Assembly (NCBI GenBank): GCA_013398275.1
Contig: VZSE01008388.1
Span: 2,440,494-2,504,493 of the forward strand
Length of the DNA stretch: 64,000 bases
Reading direction: 5' to 3'
From: Promerops cafer
Lineage: Eukaryota > Chordata > Aves > Passeriformes > Nectariniidae
The notes beneath the pieces were generated by a model that saw only the letters and a list, made by a program, of their open reading frames with translations, was not told the DNA's origin and did not search any database. Below are positions 27,101 through 42,100 of this stretch, one piece after another. A program made the translations under genes and the position numbers. Each line of letters starts with the position of its first letter. The first letter of the stretch is position 1.

Positions 27101-30100
27101 ATTTTTTATGAACTCAGATGTATAATATTGATATTTATTTCCAAGTCCCTTTTCTCTTATTATTTTTATTGACTTGAATTTTTGCACGAGCAGTAAGTTC
27201 AGAACCACCTCAGAGACTAATTGCTGCTTATTCAACTTGTATTGACCATGGAAGTCAAGCTTTATAATGGATTTCAAAATAAAATCAGAACTGATGATAA
27301 TCATCATCTTGCATGCTATTAATTCATTATTAATTGACTCCAAGATGGAAATAGAAGCTAGAAAAAAAAGCACTTTTTGGTAGAAATGCTGCATATCAAA
27401 ACACTTTCAGAACTTCCTTCTGGAAGCTTTTAGTACTGCTGGAAAGTTTTGTCTTTTGCTTACAGCTGATGGGAAGAGCTGAAGATTATCCACGTCACTC
27501 TTTCAGGCTCCTGTGCTTGTGGCTAGTGAGGGAGCAGATGATGAACACTATGGGCTGCCCTGATAGCATCCTCAAGTGGAATGGGTTGGATGTTTCACTA
27601 TCCTTCCAAAGCATTTTGGAAAGTTAATCACTCATCCATAGAAGAAAATAATCCCATCCTGGTCAGATATATGTACTTCCAGTGCACCTGAACACCCCAC
27701 AGCCAAAAATTAGACACTTTTTGTCGCATAGGAAAGTTTATGGTATTTTTTTTCCACAGAGAAGAAACAGAAATGAAGAGAGACCATGCCATTTTCTCTG
27801 CTCAAATAGGAAGGCTGTGGCTGATGGGAATTAAAACTCCAGCAATCCTGAGTCCAAGTAGAGCAGTCTAGTCATTGGAATATTTTTCAGGTTGCTCTAC
27901 AGACTCAGAACGTCTAATTAATTTGTAACTGTCCAGGACACAGAGATGTCTGGAGTTGAACAGCTACCATCAGATATCAATGTCTTGGAAAAGGAGAAGG
28001 GATGCAGGAAAAATAAAGGCTTGCTGCTTTCCTGATCGGTGCTCTCTAGGCATGAATCCTACTTTCTGCTGAGGGGATCTTATCTCAGGCACAGCATGGC
28101 ACACCAGGTGCCAATATGTATTTGTTGCTGCCACCAGTGAGACATTCCTGGGAGCATTCCCAGGCTTGACAGGAACGCAGTTTTCTGTGATGGCTCATAG
28201 AGGGATATGGTTTGCTATCACTTAGTGATGTGAGAGTTACAAGCATATGAACAGGGTAGAGAGGATAGAGAGGGCCAAAGCTCTCAAGCAAAATTCACTG
28301 CCAGACAAATGCCAGGAAATCTCAAGGGGTGAGAGCAAGGTCCTGAAAAGGGACCCAAATTGTAGTAGTAGTTTGGGTTCCCCCATTTCTGTAAGCATCC
28401 CAGAGTTACAGCATACCTGAGCTTTCCCAAACCCTAGGAAAGACCTGCTTCAAAATCAGGCCTCTCTGGATGTTATTCATTCTTATTTTTTCAACCCAGG
28501 CTTGAAAAGTATTATAAATTGGCCCTGGACTCAAACCTGGGTATTTCGACTGAATTTATTGCTTATTAAGGCAACTTCATGGGAGAGCTTTTCTAGAAAA
28601 TTGTGCCCAAGTCAGTTCTGGGGTCATGGGAAAAGCAGATTTAATGATCAGCTGGAGAGGCCAGGTCAGATGTGCAGTTTTAGATGCTGTAACTCTGCCA
28701 TCCCTCTTTGCAGTTGCACGTGCTGGAGAGGAGTCCTGTTACAGTGGATGATGGATTAAAAAAAAACTGTGAGCAGCAAATCTACTGTGTAGTAGTGTCC
28801 ATTCCCAGCTCATGTTTTTTCTGGAAAGCACTGTGAGATGCAGACAGATAGGAGTCATAGGGAAGGCACAGGAATACATAATACAGTTTTTGTTTCTTTG
28901 TTGGTTTGCTTTTAAAGAGGAAATCAGATGGTTTGGGGTCTGTTGGAGGGATGTACAGAGCTTTTAATTTCCCCTTGGTCAATACAGGGTGTCCATACTT
29001 GAAAGCTGATGGCGGCCTTCAGTTTAAGTCTTGTAAGTGGTCAAACAGTGCTCAAAGGTAGCAGTGGTTAGCACTTAGCTGCTCCACGTCCATCTGCCTG
29101 AATGATGGAGACAGATCTCCCCACTGGCTTATGGAAAATTATCCCTCCTGAACAGAATGCCGGGCACAGAGGAAGCAATAGAGCCACTGTACTGGCACCA
29201 GTTTATGAGGAGCAAGCTTCCCATGACCCCATCCAACAGCTTGCTCTGATGTGCACGGTGTGACTTACCTGACACCTGGAAGAGGCATGCAGAGACCCCC
29301 ACGTCGTTGGAAATGCTGCACTCGTAACTCCCACTGGTCTCGCGGCTGACGCTGTCCACCTTGAGCTCCGAGTAGTCCTGCTGCTCTGCCAGGGGCTGCG
29401 CCAGGAGGCTCCCGTTGAAGCGCCAGACGGAGGTGGCCACCTTCATGGGGCTGCCCTTGAGCATGGTGCAGCGCAGGGTGACGCTGTGCCCCATGCCCTG
29501 CCGTACGTCCTGGAAGGCCGGCTCCACCACGGGGGGGACTGGAGACCCAACAGAGCAACAGACAGGGATGCCATCAGGGAGCAGCTGCCTCACCCAGCAC
29601 GGTCACCCCGACCACCTCTGACAAGACAGGTACCTATGATTTCCAAGGGGTTGAAGCCAGGATCCATCACACCAAAAGCAACAGTCGTCTGACATTCCCT
29701 TCTGACTGGGCTGGGGCCACATTCTACCTCCCTCCCACTTACGAGGTAGGGGTAACCTTTAGCAAGTACTCATCCCACACTGAGCACTGCTTGGAGGAGA
29801 TACCAAGCTCTGCTCTCTCATGTGAGAAGTGGAACACCAGCAACTGTATCACAGCTTGGATTCAATCCTCACCTCTAATCAGAATGACTGGTCCTCTTAT
29901 ACAGCATAAAATGCACTCCCTGAGCAGGCAGGTAAGTTCCCAAGCAGTCATTTCTTCTTGTCAATCTTTGGCAGGGTTATTGAGGACACTGTTTAGATGG
30001 AGGGATCTGCACTGGCTCTCCCCACAGACCTGAAGGGGTTTTGGAGGGCATCTCCCAAATACATCAATACAACACATCACAGACTGGCTACAGGGACTCT

Positions 30101-33100
30101 GGGTCCTATTTTCATCTCTAACAACAATTCCCTGATGTTGGGAGGTGAGTCACATCTACCCATGTCAGCTTCCCTGCTAGTAGTGTGAGAATGGGAATGA
30201 TGATGTGTGTTCACCTCCTTAGCAAAGCGAGACTACTATGTCTTTTGCACTTCTTTAGCACTTGTAAAAATTTACGGGAACCTCATGATTTGGGCATGGT
30301 TAAGGCACAGCAAGGAGAAAGTCAAATTGGTACTGTTTGGGTTATTCCTTATTTAATGCAATGAGAGAGGACTTAAATCTCCACTGTCTATGACAGACAT
30401 GTTTCACTTGCAATAAACTCTTAATTAAAACATTACAGCATGGGGATAACCAGAAGCTCTCCATCTAAAATGAGAAAAGCTTTCTGAACACAAAACAGCT
30501 GTTAGCCTGAATGTAAAAGAGGGAGACTGATTTACAGCAGCTTCAGCACAATCACAACCGACCTTCTCCAGGTTCAAAGCAAGTGCTCTTCCACGGACAG
30601 TTTCTATGCCCTGCAGATGGACAGAGCATCTGCCTCCTCTAAAGGTCCATAGAGTTGCCAAGCACAGCCAGGCCCAAAAACCTGCAACACCCAGCATCTG
30701 CAGCGCCACAGACACAGGTCCACCAACAACCATGGGTCACTCAGCATCCCTGCTGCCCTGAACAGAGCTATGCTGGGAAGGGCTTCAGCACACCAGTCTC
30801 CTCCCATAGCCTGACCCCAGCAAGACCCAACAGCTCTGTGACATTAGTGACATCTCTATCTTCACCACAAATGAAGGTGGTGCATGCACTGTCCCACAGG
30901 TGGGCACGCAGTGTCCCATCTCCAGGGAGCACAAATGCATCTGCGGGTATGTACAATCATCCCCATCATCCCCTCCACCTGGCAACCTTTGTTTGACATG
31001 GCTGATTGTTTTCAAGGTACCTTGTTCTCAGCTCTAAGTCTTTGGGCCCTTGGCTGCACTTAGGTGGATTAAAAGCAGCCCTTGCCTGAGCTGAGGCTGC
31101 CGTGCTGAGTGGCATGGTCAGCTCATTACGAATGGCTTTCCTGGGGATGTGTCTCTGCGAGTGCTTCAAGTGCTGACTTGCCTTTGGCTCACACGTCTCC
31201 CACCTCACAGTGAGAATAATGTGAGAAGTTGTTTGATTAGACCTAGTGCCATGCATGTGTCATCTCCATCCCTAGCTGCTATCCCATTTCTTCAGTCACA
31301 TCTGATCCTTAATTGAAGCCAGTGGGGTCTCACATTATAATCTAGGCCAGCTGGTGATATAGGGAAAAGAAAGAGAAAAAGGGGAGAGAAGAGAAAAAAA
31401 AAGGCTTGAAAAAATGGCACAGCCACTTCAGATGTACTCAGAGCAGTCTGTCTCCTGAGGAGGAGAGAGAAGGGTCGGAAAGCAGCTTCCGTCACTGAAT
31501 CTAGCTGTGCCAGGTATGGGGCTGGGACAGAGGAAAAGGTCTGAAACTGGACAAAGTGCCACCTGCAAGGACATGTGCTGCAAGGAAAGTGCCCTCCTGG
31601 GCCTCACTGTGGGAGTGTCTGGGGCTGGTAAAAGGTCACAGAGGAACAGGGCTGGGATGCTCCAGAGGCTTCCTTAGGACACTGGAACAGCAGGGCAGCC
31701 AAGGATGCAGAAGATATTTAATCTTCAGCTGGAAAATGGGATTTACTTGATTTGCACTGGGACAGGCTCCAGGACTATGTTACCATCTTGCAAATGGAAT
31801 GTCTGAAAATGTCTATCAATTAAAAATTAATTAAATTTTCTCCTCCTGTCTCTGGCACTAGGAAACAACCAACAAGCATTAACTCTGCAGGTAGTCCTGG
31901 AGCTCCTGGGTTTTCTGGAGAGAGAGCTGAAGCAGGTTATCTCATCACTACAAAATATAGAGAACTACATCAGGGGTCACTTATTCTCCAAGGTTCCCAA
32001 TGGATATGAAAACAAAGGAAGGTCAGCAGCAATTACAGAGCCAGATATCAGCTCTGGCCTCCAGTGCCAACTGGGGAGCTCACACTTGTCCAAGGAGGTT
32101 AAATACAAAAGGCAGACTCACCACAAAGGCGGGGATTCAGTCCGTAAAACCTCACCGCTAACAACACAGCCTTTTCTGTTTCTGTTCTTTTTTCCTGGCT
32201 TAAAGGCAAAAGAAAGCTTGTTTAAATGAGCTGGTGCTGCTACTCCCCAGAATTAGGAACTGAACAGCTCCAGTACACCTGAGATGGGGGCTATCTTGGA
32301 GGAGAGACCTGTGATATGAACCCTGCAAAGACACCTTTAGGGAGCTGCAGAAAGGATAATGATTTTCAAGGTGCCTCTTATACTCACAGGGAAGCAGCAT
32401 TCCTGCTGTCTATAAGGAAGTTCTATTTGTCTGTTCTGGCTTGCTAAGCTGCTATGATACTCTTTAAGTTTTTAGCCCAGTTCCAAAGGTGAGTCCTCAT
32501 CCAGAGGCTCCTCAAATGTCTTCCTGTATCTCCCTTGAAATCCAGCACCTGTATCAGAAGTGCTCTTTTAAGCAGCCTCCACATTGCAGGCAGCAAGTTG
32601 CTAGGCTTCCAGAAGGTAAAAAAACCTCTGTGCACATAGAGAGCTTCAGGATCCCCTGGCAAGAAACACAGCAAACAAATATAGACAATTACTGTTCTGT
32701 CTCAGGACACAGCTTAAGTCTAGAAGAGCTCGCTGGCAAGAGCACTGATGAAAGGGGTAAAGAGGCAAGGCTGAAGCGAGGCTCCTCCACAACCTTGTTA
32801 AGATGCGGCTGCTGCGAAATGAAACACAGGGAGGCCTGCCTTTGCAGCAGAATTAGCTAGTTAGGGGCAATTCCAATGAGCCAAACACAGGCAACCTACT
32901 CCAGTGTGCCAGGCACCCTAAAGCAAAGCTGAGCTGCAGGCAGCTCCTCACTGTGAGCCAGAGCAGATGCTTGCACTGAACGGCTGCTAAGCTAACATTG
33001 CTCACAGTGATGAAGGGCTGCAGTGAGGGAAGTACAACAGCGAAATGTCAAGCACCAAGGAGAGCTGCTTTGTGTCCCAATAACCTCTTATTTTCTTAGT

Positions 33101-36100
33101 TTTACTTGAAATAACCAGAATGGAAATGCTTATCCTGCTAGGTGAGTGAGAAGTGCACTGCCTTCTCAGAGTTTAGAGTTATGGTCTGCTTGGTTTAAGT
33201 CTCTTTTAGTTTTAGCCTTGAGAAAGGGTAAAACTAAACTAGGGCTGTTCCCTACAAGAGCCAAAGAGCTCAACGGAGAGACCACAGTCTCTCCTTCCAC
33301 TGTCACTGTGCTGTCCTGCTTGGGCATAGCTCAGCAAGGGATACTTGGCCCTTGCAATGCTGTCAGATTGCTGCAGGTTCCCATCAAATTTAGATGCCTC
33401 CAGAAGGCAGAGATGTTTCTTTCACCAGTGATGAAGTCAGAGCATCCCAGGATAGCAGAGATGCACTTGGAAGCTTTTTACTTGTGGGGTAAATAGAGAA
33501 AAAAAATTTCCCCTAAATTAGAAACTGGCAATGTTGTCATGAGGCTGCTTAATCCAGTATGGATGAAAAGCAAAGAAAGGCTTCTATTGGAGTGGACTCA
33601 TGCACAGAAGTCAGTGACAAGCTTAAAGACAAACCATCTGCAGAAGGGGAGCACTGAGTGAACAGACCTCACACAAATTGTTCAGGCAATAATTGATAAG
33701 GTTGAATATCACAGACATCACAGGACAACACTACTATGCAAGACATGCAAACTCTGCTTCCCCACTACAGTTTGGTAACTGTGAATAGCATAACCTGATC
33801 ATATCTCTATGCTGGCTTGTTTTGGAAATGTTGTCAGAGCTAGGGAGCTCTCATAATCTGCTTTCTGACTCACAAGCAGCCTTGTCCCCCATGTAGCCAT
33901 GTACAGCTGACAACAGCCATCTCTGTGGGTGGTGAGCTGCCAGCATTGTACCTCTAATATGTGTAGCTGCCATGGGCTGCTACATTCTTATTTTGGTACA
34001 GGAATTTACGTCCCACAACACTTCCTCTGCTGCAAACAGCACCACAGCACAGCAATGTCATGGGGAAAAGGAGAGGCATGAAGAGAAAGATGCCCTAATC
34101 AAGGTCACACACACACAGATCAGACAAAAGCAGCGCAGGAGTCCTGTATCCTCACCTTCACTATCTCGTGTCCTGAATCAGGATACCTTCCATATGGGAA
34201 ACCATATCCTGGTCCTTCCACTCTTAGCCCAGTCTTCCTTGCTTGTGAGAAACACCCTCTCCTCTATGCTCCAGAACCAGTCTTTAAATTTTTATTTAAA
34301 TCTAGACAGTGCAGTATGTAACACAAGTGATGAAAATAGCGAGCTGTGCTAGATTAGAAAGCTGCTTAATTTCAGCAGCTCTCATCCCACCCAACTGACT
34401 GACTACCTCAGAGCTTAGCCATGCATCACAGCACCAGTGGGACTCCTGCCTTTGGTTTTCACCATGTCCCTTGGTGAGACCCACCTGAACACTCATTTGT
34501 AGGATGAACATTGCAAACAACACATAGATAACCTGACACAAAAGACTGCACATAGTGGTTAGTTACAGTTCTTAGCTGTGTCTCCTTACCCGAAGAAGAT
34601 AATGTCAACAGAAAGTCATTTCTCTCTCTAGAAAGCAAATCAGCACAGGCAGCTATTTAGACCTTATGAGACCTGTATGAGTCTATCCAGCATCCATTTA
34701 ATTTCTTATAGGTATCCTTTTGCAGTCATGCTGGACGCAGTCTTCCCTAATCTTCTCTAGACAACCAAAGCAACCTCAGCAAAGGATGCAGCCCTTTTCC
34801 AACTCCCAGTCCCATAATCTGGGTTAATAAAGATAACATAGACAGCAAAGATACTGCAACCCTTTTCTCACATCAGATAGAAAACTCCATGGTTTCAGCT
34901 CCAGGAGAGACCAGAACTCTCTACCCGAACCAGAGGGAAGCTCTTTTATTGTCACAAGGCTGGGAAATCACAGCTGAGCAATTCTGTTCCTTGCAACTGC
35001 ACCTACACCCCACACCCTAGGAACACACATAAGGCACCAACCGTTTTCCATGTGGAGACAAATATCCAACCCATATTTACAAGCCCAGTCTTATATGCTT
35101 GTTTAATATATAACTGAGTAGTTAGAAGAAGGAAGGTACAGGAAGGCTTGCTCAACCTGTTTCAGCTAAAAGCCAAATCTCATTCTTTTATCTTATATGA
35201 CTTTTGCCTTTGCACTTCAGTCTCTTCATGTATGAAGAGATAAAATGTGTAGTTTTTGCACAGTGCTTGAAAGCCAAGTTGCAAATATTGTTATTTCAAA
35301 GAAAACTAATTTGTCTGAGTACATTTTGTGCTAGACAATTGAGTGCAGGGTCTGGAGAGGCAGGGCTCCAAGAATGCTTAGCTGTGTGCTAGTTGACTGC
35401 TTTTAAAAGAAGAGCAAATGAAATGTATTCACTACCAGCTTTTCCGCTTTCCTCTTCCCTGAACTTTCCAAGCCAATTAGCTCAACCAGTCTTCACCTAT
35501 TAATAAAGAGGGATTTACTAAAGGATTTCCTCTCCTGTGTGACGAACTGTGCTGATTAATACATGAGACCCCTTGCTCGCTTTAGAGAGTGCTTTGAAAA
35601 AAGTCCATCCTGGGTGGGAATTTCCAGACCTTTAGCCTCACAGATATGCCTCCTCAAAAAATGATCTGTCCCAGACATGCTGGAATGCCACTCAGACTCA
35701 CTGCCCAATTAATTCACACTAACAAGACACTACAAAGACAAGTATTCTTCTGCAGTGTAAAGCCACCTCATTCCCATGCCTCACTTACCTTCTAGCGCCT
35801 CGTTTTAAAACAGTACACTCCTCTAATTGAAAAAGCTAAGTAGAAAAAGATGGTGCATATATATACATACACATTTATATGTGAAACGCATGCTGCTAAG
35901 CCTGCCCCCACCCACATACCACCCAATCAGCCAGGCTGTTCACAGGAGAAATATAGAGGGTGAAAGTGGACATTTCAGAACTAATACCTTCAAGTACTGC
36001 CAGACCAATGGCATAACCCCAAACTTAGATTTTTTTTTTCCACAGACTAACATGAAAATATTTTCTCTAGCTCACAACCAAGTTTGCTAATTATAACATG

Positions 36101-39100
36101 GTGAAGCAGCATGATGGCCAGGGTGGATCTGCCCAGCCTTCATTCTCCTGCCCACCCACATACCCAAAGGGGGCAGCCCTCCCATGTGTAGCAGTGTCAG
36201 ACCACCAACGCTTCCCTCAGAGGGAATGCCTGTCTTCTGCAAGGTAACAAGGTGTCACCTCATACCCATGCATCTGTTATTACATGCCTCTGTTTAAGAA
36301 ATTGGGCTGGCAGTGACACACCGCTCCCAACAGCATATAAATAGTTTAGATGCAAACATTCACTAACAGTCAACCAATGATATTCTTTTCCCAAAAGCAT
36401 CCTATATGCATTAACTTTTGGCAGAGAAACAGTTATCTTACTATTCAATAATTCATAGGTGAGCTACTCAGCTGGGCAGTTCTGTGAATAAAGTAACTCA
36501 TTGCCAGTGCAAATCAAGGAAAAGAAAAGAACCCAAAATCAACCCCACAAAAAAGAATAAGTGAGGTTCTTCCAAAGCAAAGAATCCACATCTTTCCTCT
36601 TACTTCAGAGTTCATCACTATTTTTTCTTACCATCTAACCTGATTCCCTTCCTACAGTTTAAGCCTACTGCAAGTCCTCCCCATAGGAGTTTTCATGTCC
36701 TACTAATCAATTCTGTATTATCCCCAGGGTGTAAAGAAGGGGAAATAGAGGGAAAACAGCCAATCTATGAAGTTCATCATTCTAGGATAGGCCCTCCACA
36801 TTCCTGAGAAAGATTTGGAACAACTGGGAAAGGACTGATAAAACTCCCCTTCCCCAGGTTTGACAACAAACTTGGTGCTAGCTGAAGCAGGACTTTAAAG
36901 CCCAAATTTATCACTTTTTTCTTCATTGAAACAGTCATCTTAGGAATGCCACCTCCCTCCAAGGCTATTGAGTGAGAGGGATATCTCCAGAGGATGATTC
37001 AGATGGCAGGAATTCCTAGCTGGCATACGAGCCTCTGTGCTGTACCTGCACAGGGAGCTTAAGGTGACGCCAGCCCTCACAGCTCTGCTGGGTGGGATGA
37101 ATGCAGAACGAAGCAAATGCATGGAAGTGGCCAGTGCCCCCCTTCCATATGAACCTCTCACGAACTCCCAGTGCACCTTGTTTGATGAGTTGATCAGTAA
37201 GCTGAGTGCAACACACATCTGAAACCTGGGCAGCGTATCCTGCTCTTGGACAGGAGACACCTCCTGTGCTCCAACTGCTGCGTGCCACAACAGAGCTCAT
37301 CTGGGCAGGAAAACAGGCACCAGCATGCACATTCCCCATAGCCAACACAGTGAGAATTCTTTGGACTCCAGGAAATGTCTAATTAGTGCCACCCCCAGGG
37401 CTCATGTCCAGAGTACGCAGCTGCCTCCTATAAGGAATTTTCTGACTTCCCCCTTGTCTCCTGGAGGCTCTCACCCCCAGCCAGAGGAGCAACTGAGCCA
37501 AGGTCACTGCTGATTCCAAACATCATCCAATAGCTCCTGTCCCATTGCCAGCTGCTGTAACAATTCAATTACTTCCATATATTTACACCCCTTTAACAAA
37601 AGAACTGAAATTTAAACGCAGGGAGGCTGCAGGAGAAAAGTACCTCTGAGGACTGCAATCCTGTCAAACTGGAGAAGAGCCCCAGCTTTAGAAATGCAGT
37701 TATTGCCAGGGCTGCAGGGGATCAGAGGCTTCTGCTCACAGCTGGACCACAGCATTACCTCACCTTCTGTTTTCAGTTTGAAAACTAAATTGGGACCAGA
37801 AGACAATCCCTCCACAGCTGCTTTCTGAAAAGGCAGGCAAAGTGAGAGGCAGCACAGCCAGAATCAGAAACATTGATTAAAAAATCAGACCTGCTGTAAT
37901 GTTGGTGTGGTGGTATCAGAGCTGGAAAGGAGAGAGATCCAAGTCAGAAAAAGCCTGGCAGGGGAAGGAAGGCCATCCAAAGCAATCAATATAATCAAAT
38001 ACTAACCAGCATTCATTAATATGTTTACTTTGAAATCTTTGTTCACAGTAATAAACAAAAAGGATGCATGGGGCAAAGCTGGACCAGGAAAAGTTAATAC
38101 GGTGGTTCACCATTTATCTACAGAGTGGAAAGAGGACAAGCTTCCCCACACAAAACAGGCTATTCCTCAGCTTCTCCTTCAGGCCTAGCAGGGAATTTGG
38201 ACCAAGGATGAAGAATTCTGTGTATAGCATCGCTCAGTTCTCCATCACTTGTCTATCTGCTATCTCAGAGTTCTGCTGCCAGCTGTTTAATATCCTGCTC
38301 TACTAACTGCCATCATTACCCCATTTTTCCATCCTTCACCCTTGATTGGTCTTGATTCATCTGAAGAAGATGACGACAATGAAAACGTAGCTGTTCAGAA
38401 AGAGGCTGAAAGGATGCTCAAACTAAAAGATTTATGGCAAACGTTCAGTCTCATAGATGAAACAGCTGAGGTCAACAGATATCAAAGCAATTTTTCCCAT
38501 AAGAATTAATGTAACAAGGGGGGCAGTGCATACAGGAACTCAAGAAATGCATGCAATTTAAAAACACAGGATCAGTATATATAGCATAGAGAAAGGAGAG
38601 GCAAGAACATTTTTTACTGTAAGCATTTTTACTGTCATTCTCTGGATGCTTACCGCTTCATCATTGTCATCGTCATTTTCAGATGAATCAAGGTAGATCA
38701 AATCAATCACAGGCAAAGGATGGAAAAATGAGGATGGGTTCAGGAGGTCTTCAGATGAAATGGCTGAGGTCTTTCAGAACAGTGACTGGCTTCAAAAAGC
38801 CAGCTGCCAAACAGCCACCATCTCTGCCATCTGTACGTCCTACTTTTCCCCTCCATCCTTCACACCATTGCCTGCACACATTTAAAATGTGTAACATCCA
38901 TAAGGACATTTGCCCAACTCCTGCTCTACTAATTAATTATGAAAAAAATACATTATCTGTCCTATTAGTGCTGTCATAGCTTTTCATGAACGTATCTTCA
39001 ACAGATTGCTGGTTACAAAGAATCATCTCCCTGCACGTTATTCCAAAAGATGCTGCCTGCCTTTGGAGACAGCAGAGGATATGGCAGTCCCATTTCTTCA

Positions 39101-42100
39101 GGAATGGGTGATACCACCCACCTCAGAGAATGACAGGGACTCAAGCTATAGGGGACTTACTCCTGCACTGGAAAACTCCTCTCTTCTCTCGACGCTGGCT
39201 CAGTGTTTCCCAAGGCACACCAGCCCTGCTGCTGAAGCAGGGGGCCTGTAGCCCCTGTCTTTCCCTGCATGAGGGAGACAACTTTCACTTCTGACAGTCA
39301 CAGGTGCTGTGGGATCCCACAAATCACTTTTCAGGGCTTGGGGTCTCTTCTGCAGCAGAAGGCATAGAAAGGAGGGCAGTGAGAGAACGGGCAACCATTC
39401 GAGGACAGCAGCCTGCTCCTCAACCTCCCCATCTGGCTATTGGCTCTGTCCCATCTCCTCTGGACTTGGACCAGAAGAGGGAAGTTTATTAACAGTCCCA
39501 CTCACTGGATAAATCTGATCTGACATTCGATTTTCCATGATTGACCTCAAACTGGGCCAGTACAGCAGGAACTCTTTGGATGAGCAGCATCCCTGCAATG
39601 TGGTCACTTGCCCATCTCATACAGACACTGCATTGCATTGGCCGAGGAGAGCTTCAGCTGCAGCCAAGGTGATATGCAGGACAAGTGGGAAGGACACACT
39701 CTATTTCTTCTCCCAATTCCTGGATTTTGGTCCAACACATAAACATCTGAAGTTGGTTCCATAAGTTTTCATTATTCTCTTGCTCAACTCTCCTGGGACA
39801 CGAAAGTTAAGGCTGTTACCTTTCTCATTCTGACTCACTGCATCAAGATCTGAAAGTGGATCCTGGCCTGAGTCAATCCATCAGCAATCATCATTCCAAA
39901 GGGTTGCACCAGCACACACTGCAACACAGCATCCTGCTCCTTCCACCCTCTCCATAATAAATAATAATGTCTCCAAGAATCAGCTTTCCCAGGTAAAAAG
40001 GACATTTTAAACCAGTTTCAGCAATGTTTGCTGAGACATTCCACTGTAGTGGGCAGGAAGTAAATATAATTCTGCATACAGTTTTGGAAAGAACCTGCGT
40101 GGACTTAAATCAGGAAATGTTTGTGGCTAAATCTGTGATACAAGCCAGAGAAGATGTAAAGACAGGCCACGTCTGTTTGTAAGACTCTAGCTAGGTCTAC
40201 ATACCCTGATCTGAACTGATCAGTGCAAAAATTGCAGACTAACAACAGATCATAAAAATCTTAAAAATGACACAGAAAGTAGTAAAATATGTGGGAAAAC
40301 TTCATCCAGCCAGGCCTTTGAGGGGAAGTTTGTGATAGCACCTTGTGAACACCAGAGGAGATAATATTATTCTGTACCCTCCCTGCATGTATCTCCATGC
40401 CTATGGAGGTACAAACACAAATTAATTGGGTCAACCTAAGCAGATGAAACCTCAGAACAAACAGCAATAAACCTTTTTATTCCTCACCAATTCCATAAAA
40501 ATCTCATGGAGGATGAATGTGGGATGCAACATTCCAAGTTAAAAATGAATGATGATTAATATAGTTTTATGGGTCCTTGGCAGACAAACCGGGTAGCATT
40601 TAAGAAAGCAACAAGAAAAGTAACTATCTTGTCATAACATCCTCAGGCTTTGGAAAGAACCTGGCTTGTTTCCACACGACAGACAAATTGAAGATGTAAT
40701 ACTACTCAAATGCAGCCCACATTAAGCAGATTAAAAACACATTAACTGAAAGAGTTCAAAAAGAAATTTTAAATGGCTGCACACACCATTGGGATCCCTC
40801 TAGTGAGAGGGAATGTCTAGTCTAGGAAGACATCTCTAGAAAGAACCCACATGAGCCCACATGAACTGACACTATTTCACATCTCCATCAAAGTCAGAGA
40901 TCCAGAGAGCAGGTTGGCAAAGCTAAATTATACCAATTATAAAGCGCCCTGTTCAGGCTGTGTAGCCAACATCGCACATAACCACCTTTAGTGTCTGAAT
41001 GACCTTACATCTGTTTGCAGCTGGTGTGACTGGGTGCACACTTTGGCACATCTGTGGCATGTGGCCTGGGCTTTGCTTCCTTCCCTCCCACACAAAGGCA
41101 GTGATAACTGAATCACCATCCCTAAGCGCCTGTGTCAAGATGAGAACCAATATTCCTAGAAGATACAAAATACGCAGCAGTAAATAACATACTAAAGAAG
41201 TACCGCTTACAAGATAATTTGGCTTGCCTGATGGAATAATCTTTCGGTAACTTCATTCAATTTGTCCTGGATATTCGCAGAAATCCAGGAAAATTTGGAG
41301 TGGTAGGGACCTTTAAAGGTAAAAGGTTCTTGAAAGAAAACTGTTGAGGAAAGAATGCGTCACTCTTGCAAGTAAAGACACAGTGACTCCAAGAGGAGGC
41401 TTAGTTAATGTAACCCATTAACATCAGCTTTCAGCTTAATTCTGTAGTCCAAAGATGTCCAAATCCTTGGATGATTAAGCCAAAGCTTACTAAACATATT
41501 GTGAGTTGGGCATCACATCTGCACTGGTGAGATAATTTTTGAAAGCCTGTTTAATACATGTGGCCATGCTGACAGAATGATGTTGAGAAAAAACGAGAAG
41601 AAGGCTATAAAAATAAATATAGGGCTGGAAAACATGCCTTGTGGTGAATGGCTAAAGAGACTCTTTCTGGATTGCGTACCGAAAAGGCTAAGAGATGACT
41701 TGTTCTGGTGTCTGAGACTACATGAGGAAGAGACTGCTGATAACAAATAGCTCATTTTGTGAGAAGACAAAGGCATAAAAAGAGCTTGTAGCTGGAAACT
41801 GAAATGAGACAGGCTTAGATTAAGTGACGTCAACAGAACCACGAGAGTAAAAAAACACTGGAACAACTTACTGAGCAACACACTGAATTCTCTGTCACTT
41901 CAAGGTGTGAGGAGATGCTGCACTGAAAATGTACAAATAATCCAAGTTTAGATGCACAAAGGTAAACTCTCCTTGTTCCTCAGCTCCATCAGTGATAGGG
42001 GCTATGCCTGGCATATAAATAAGTCTCCTGTCCAGACAAACAGCACAAAATGGTTAGAATGAGATTCAAAGAGCTCTTGTTTTCTCATAGTGATTGGGAA

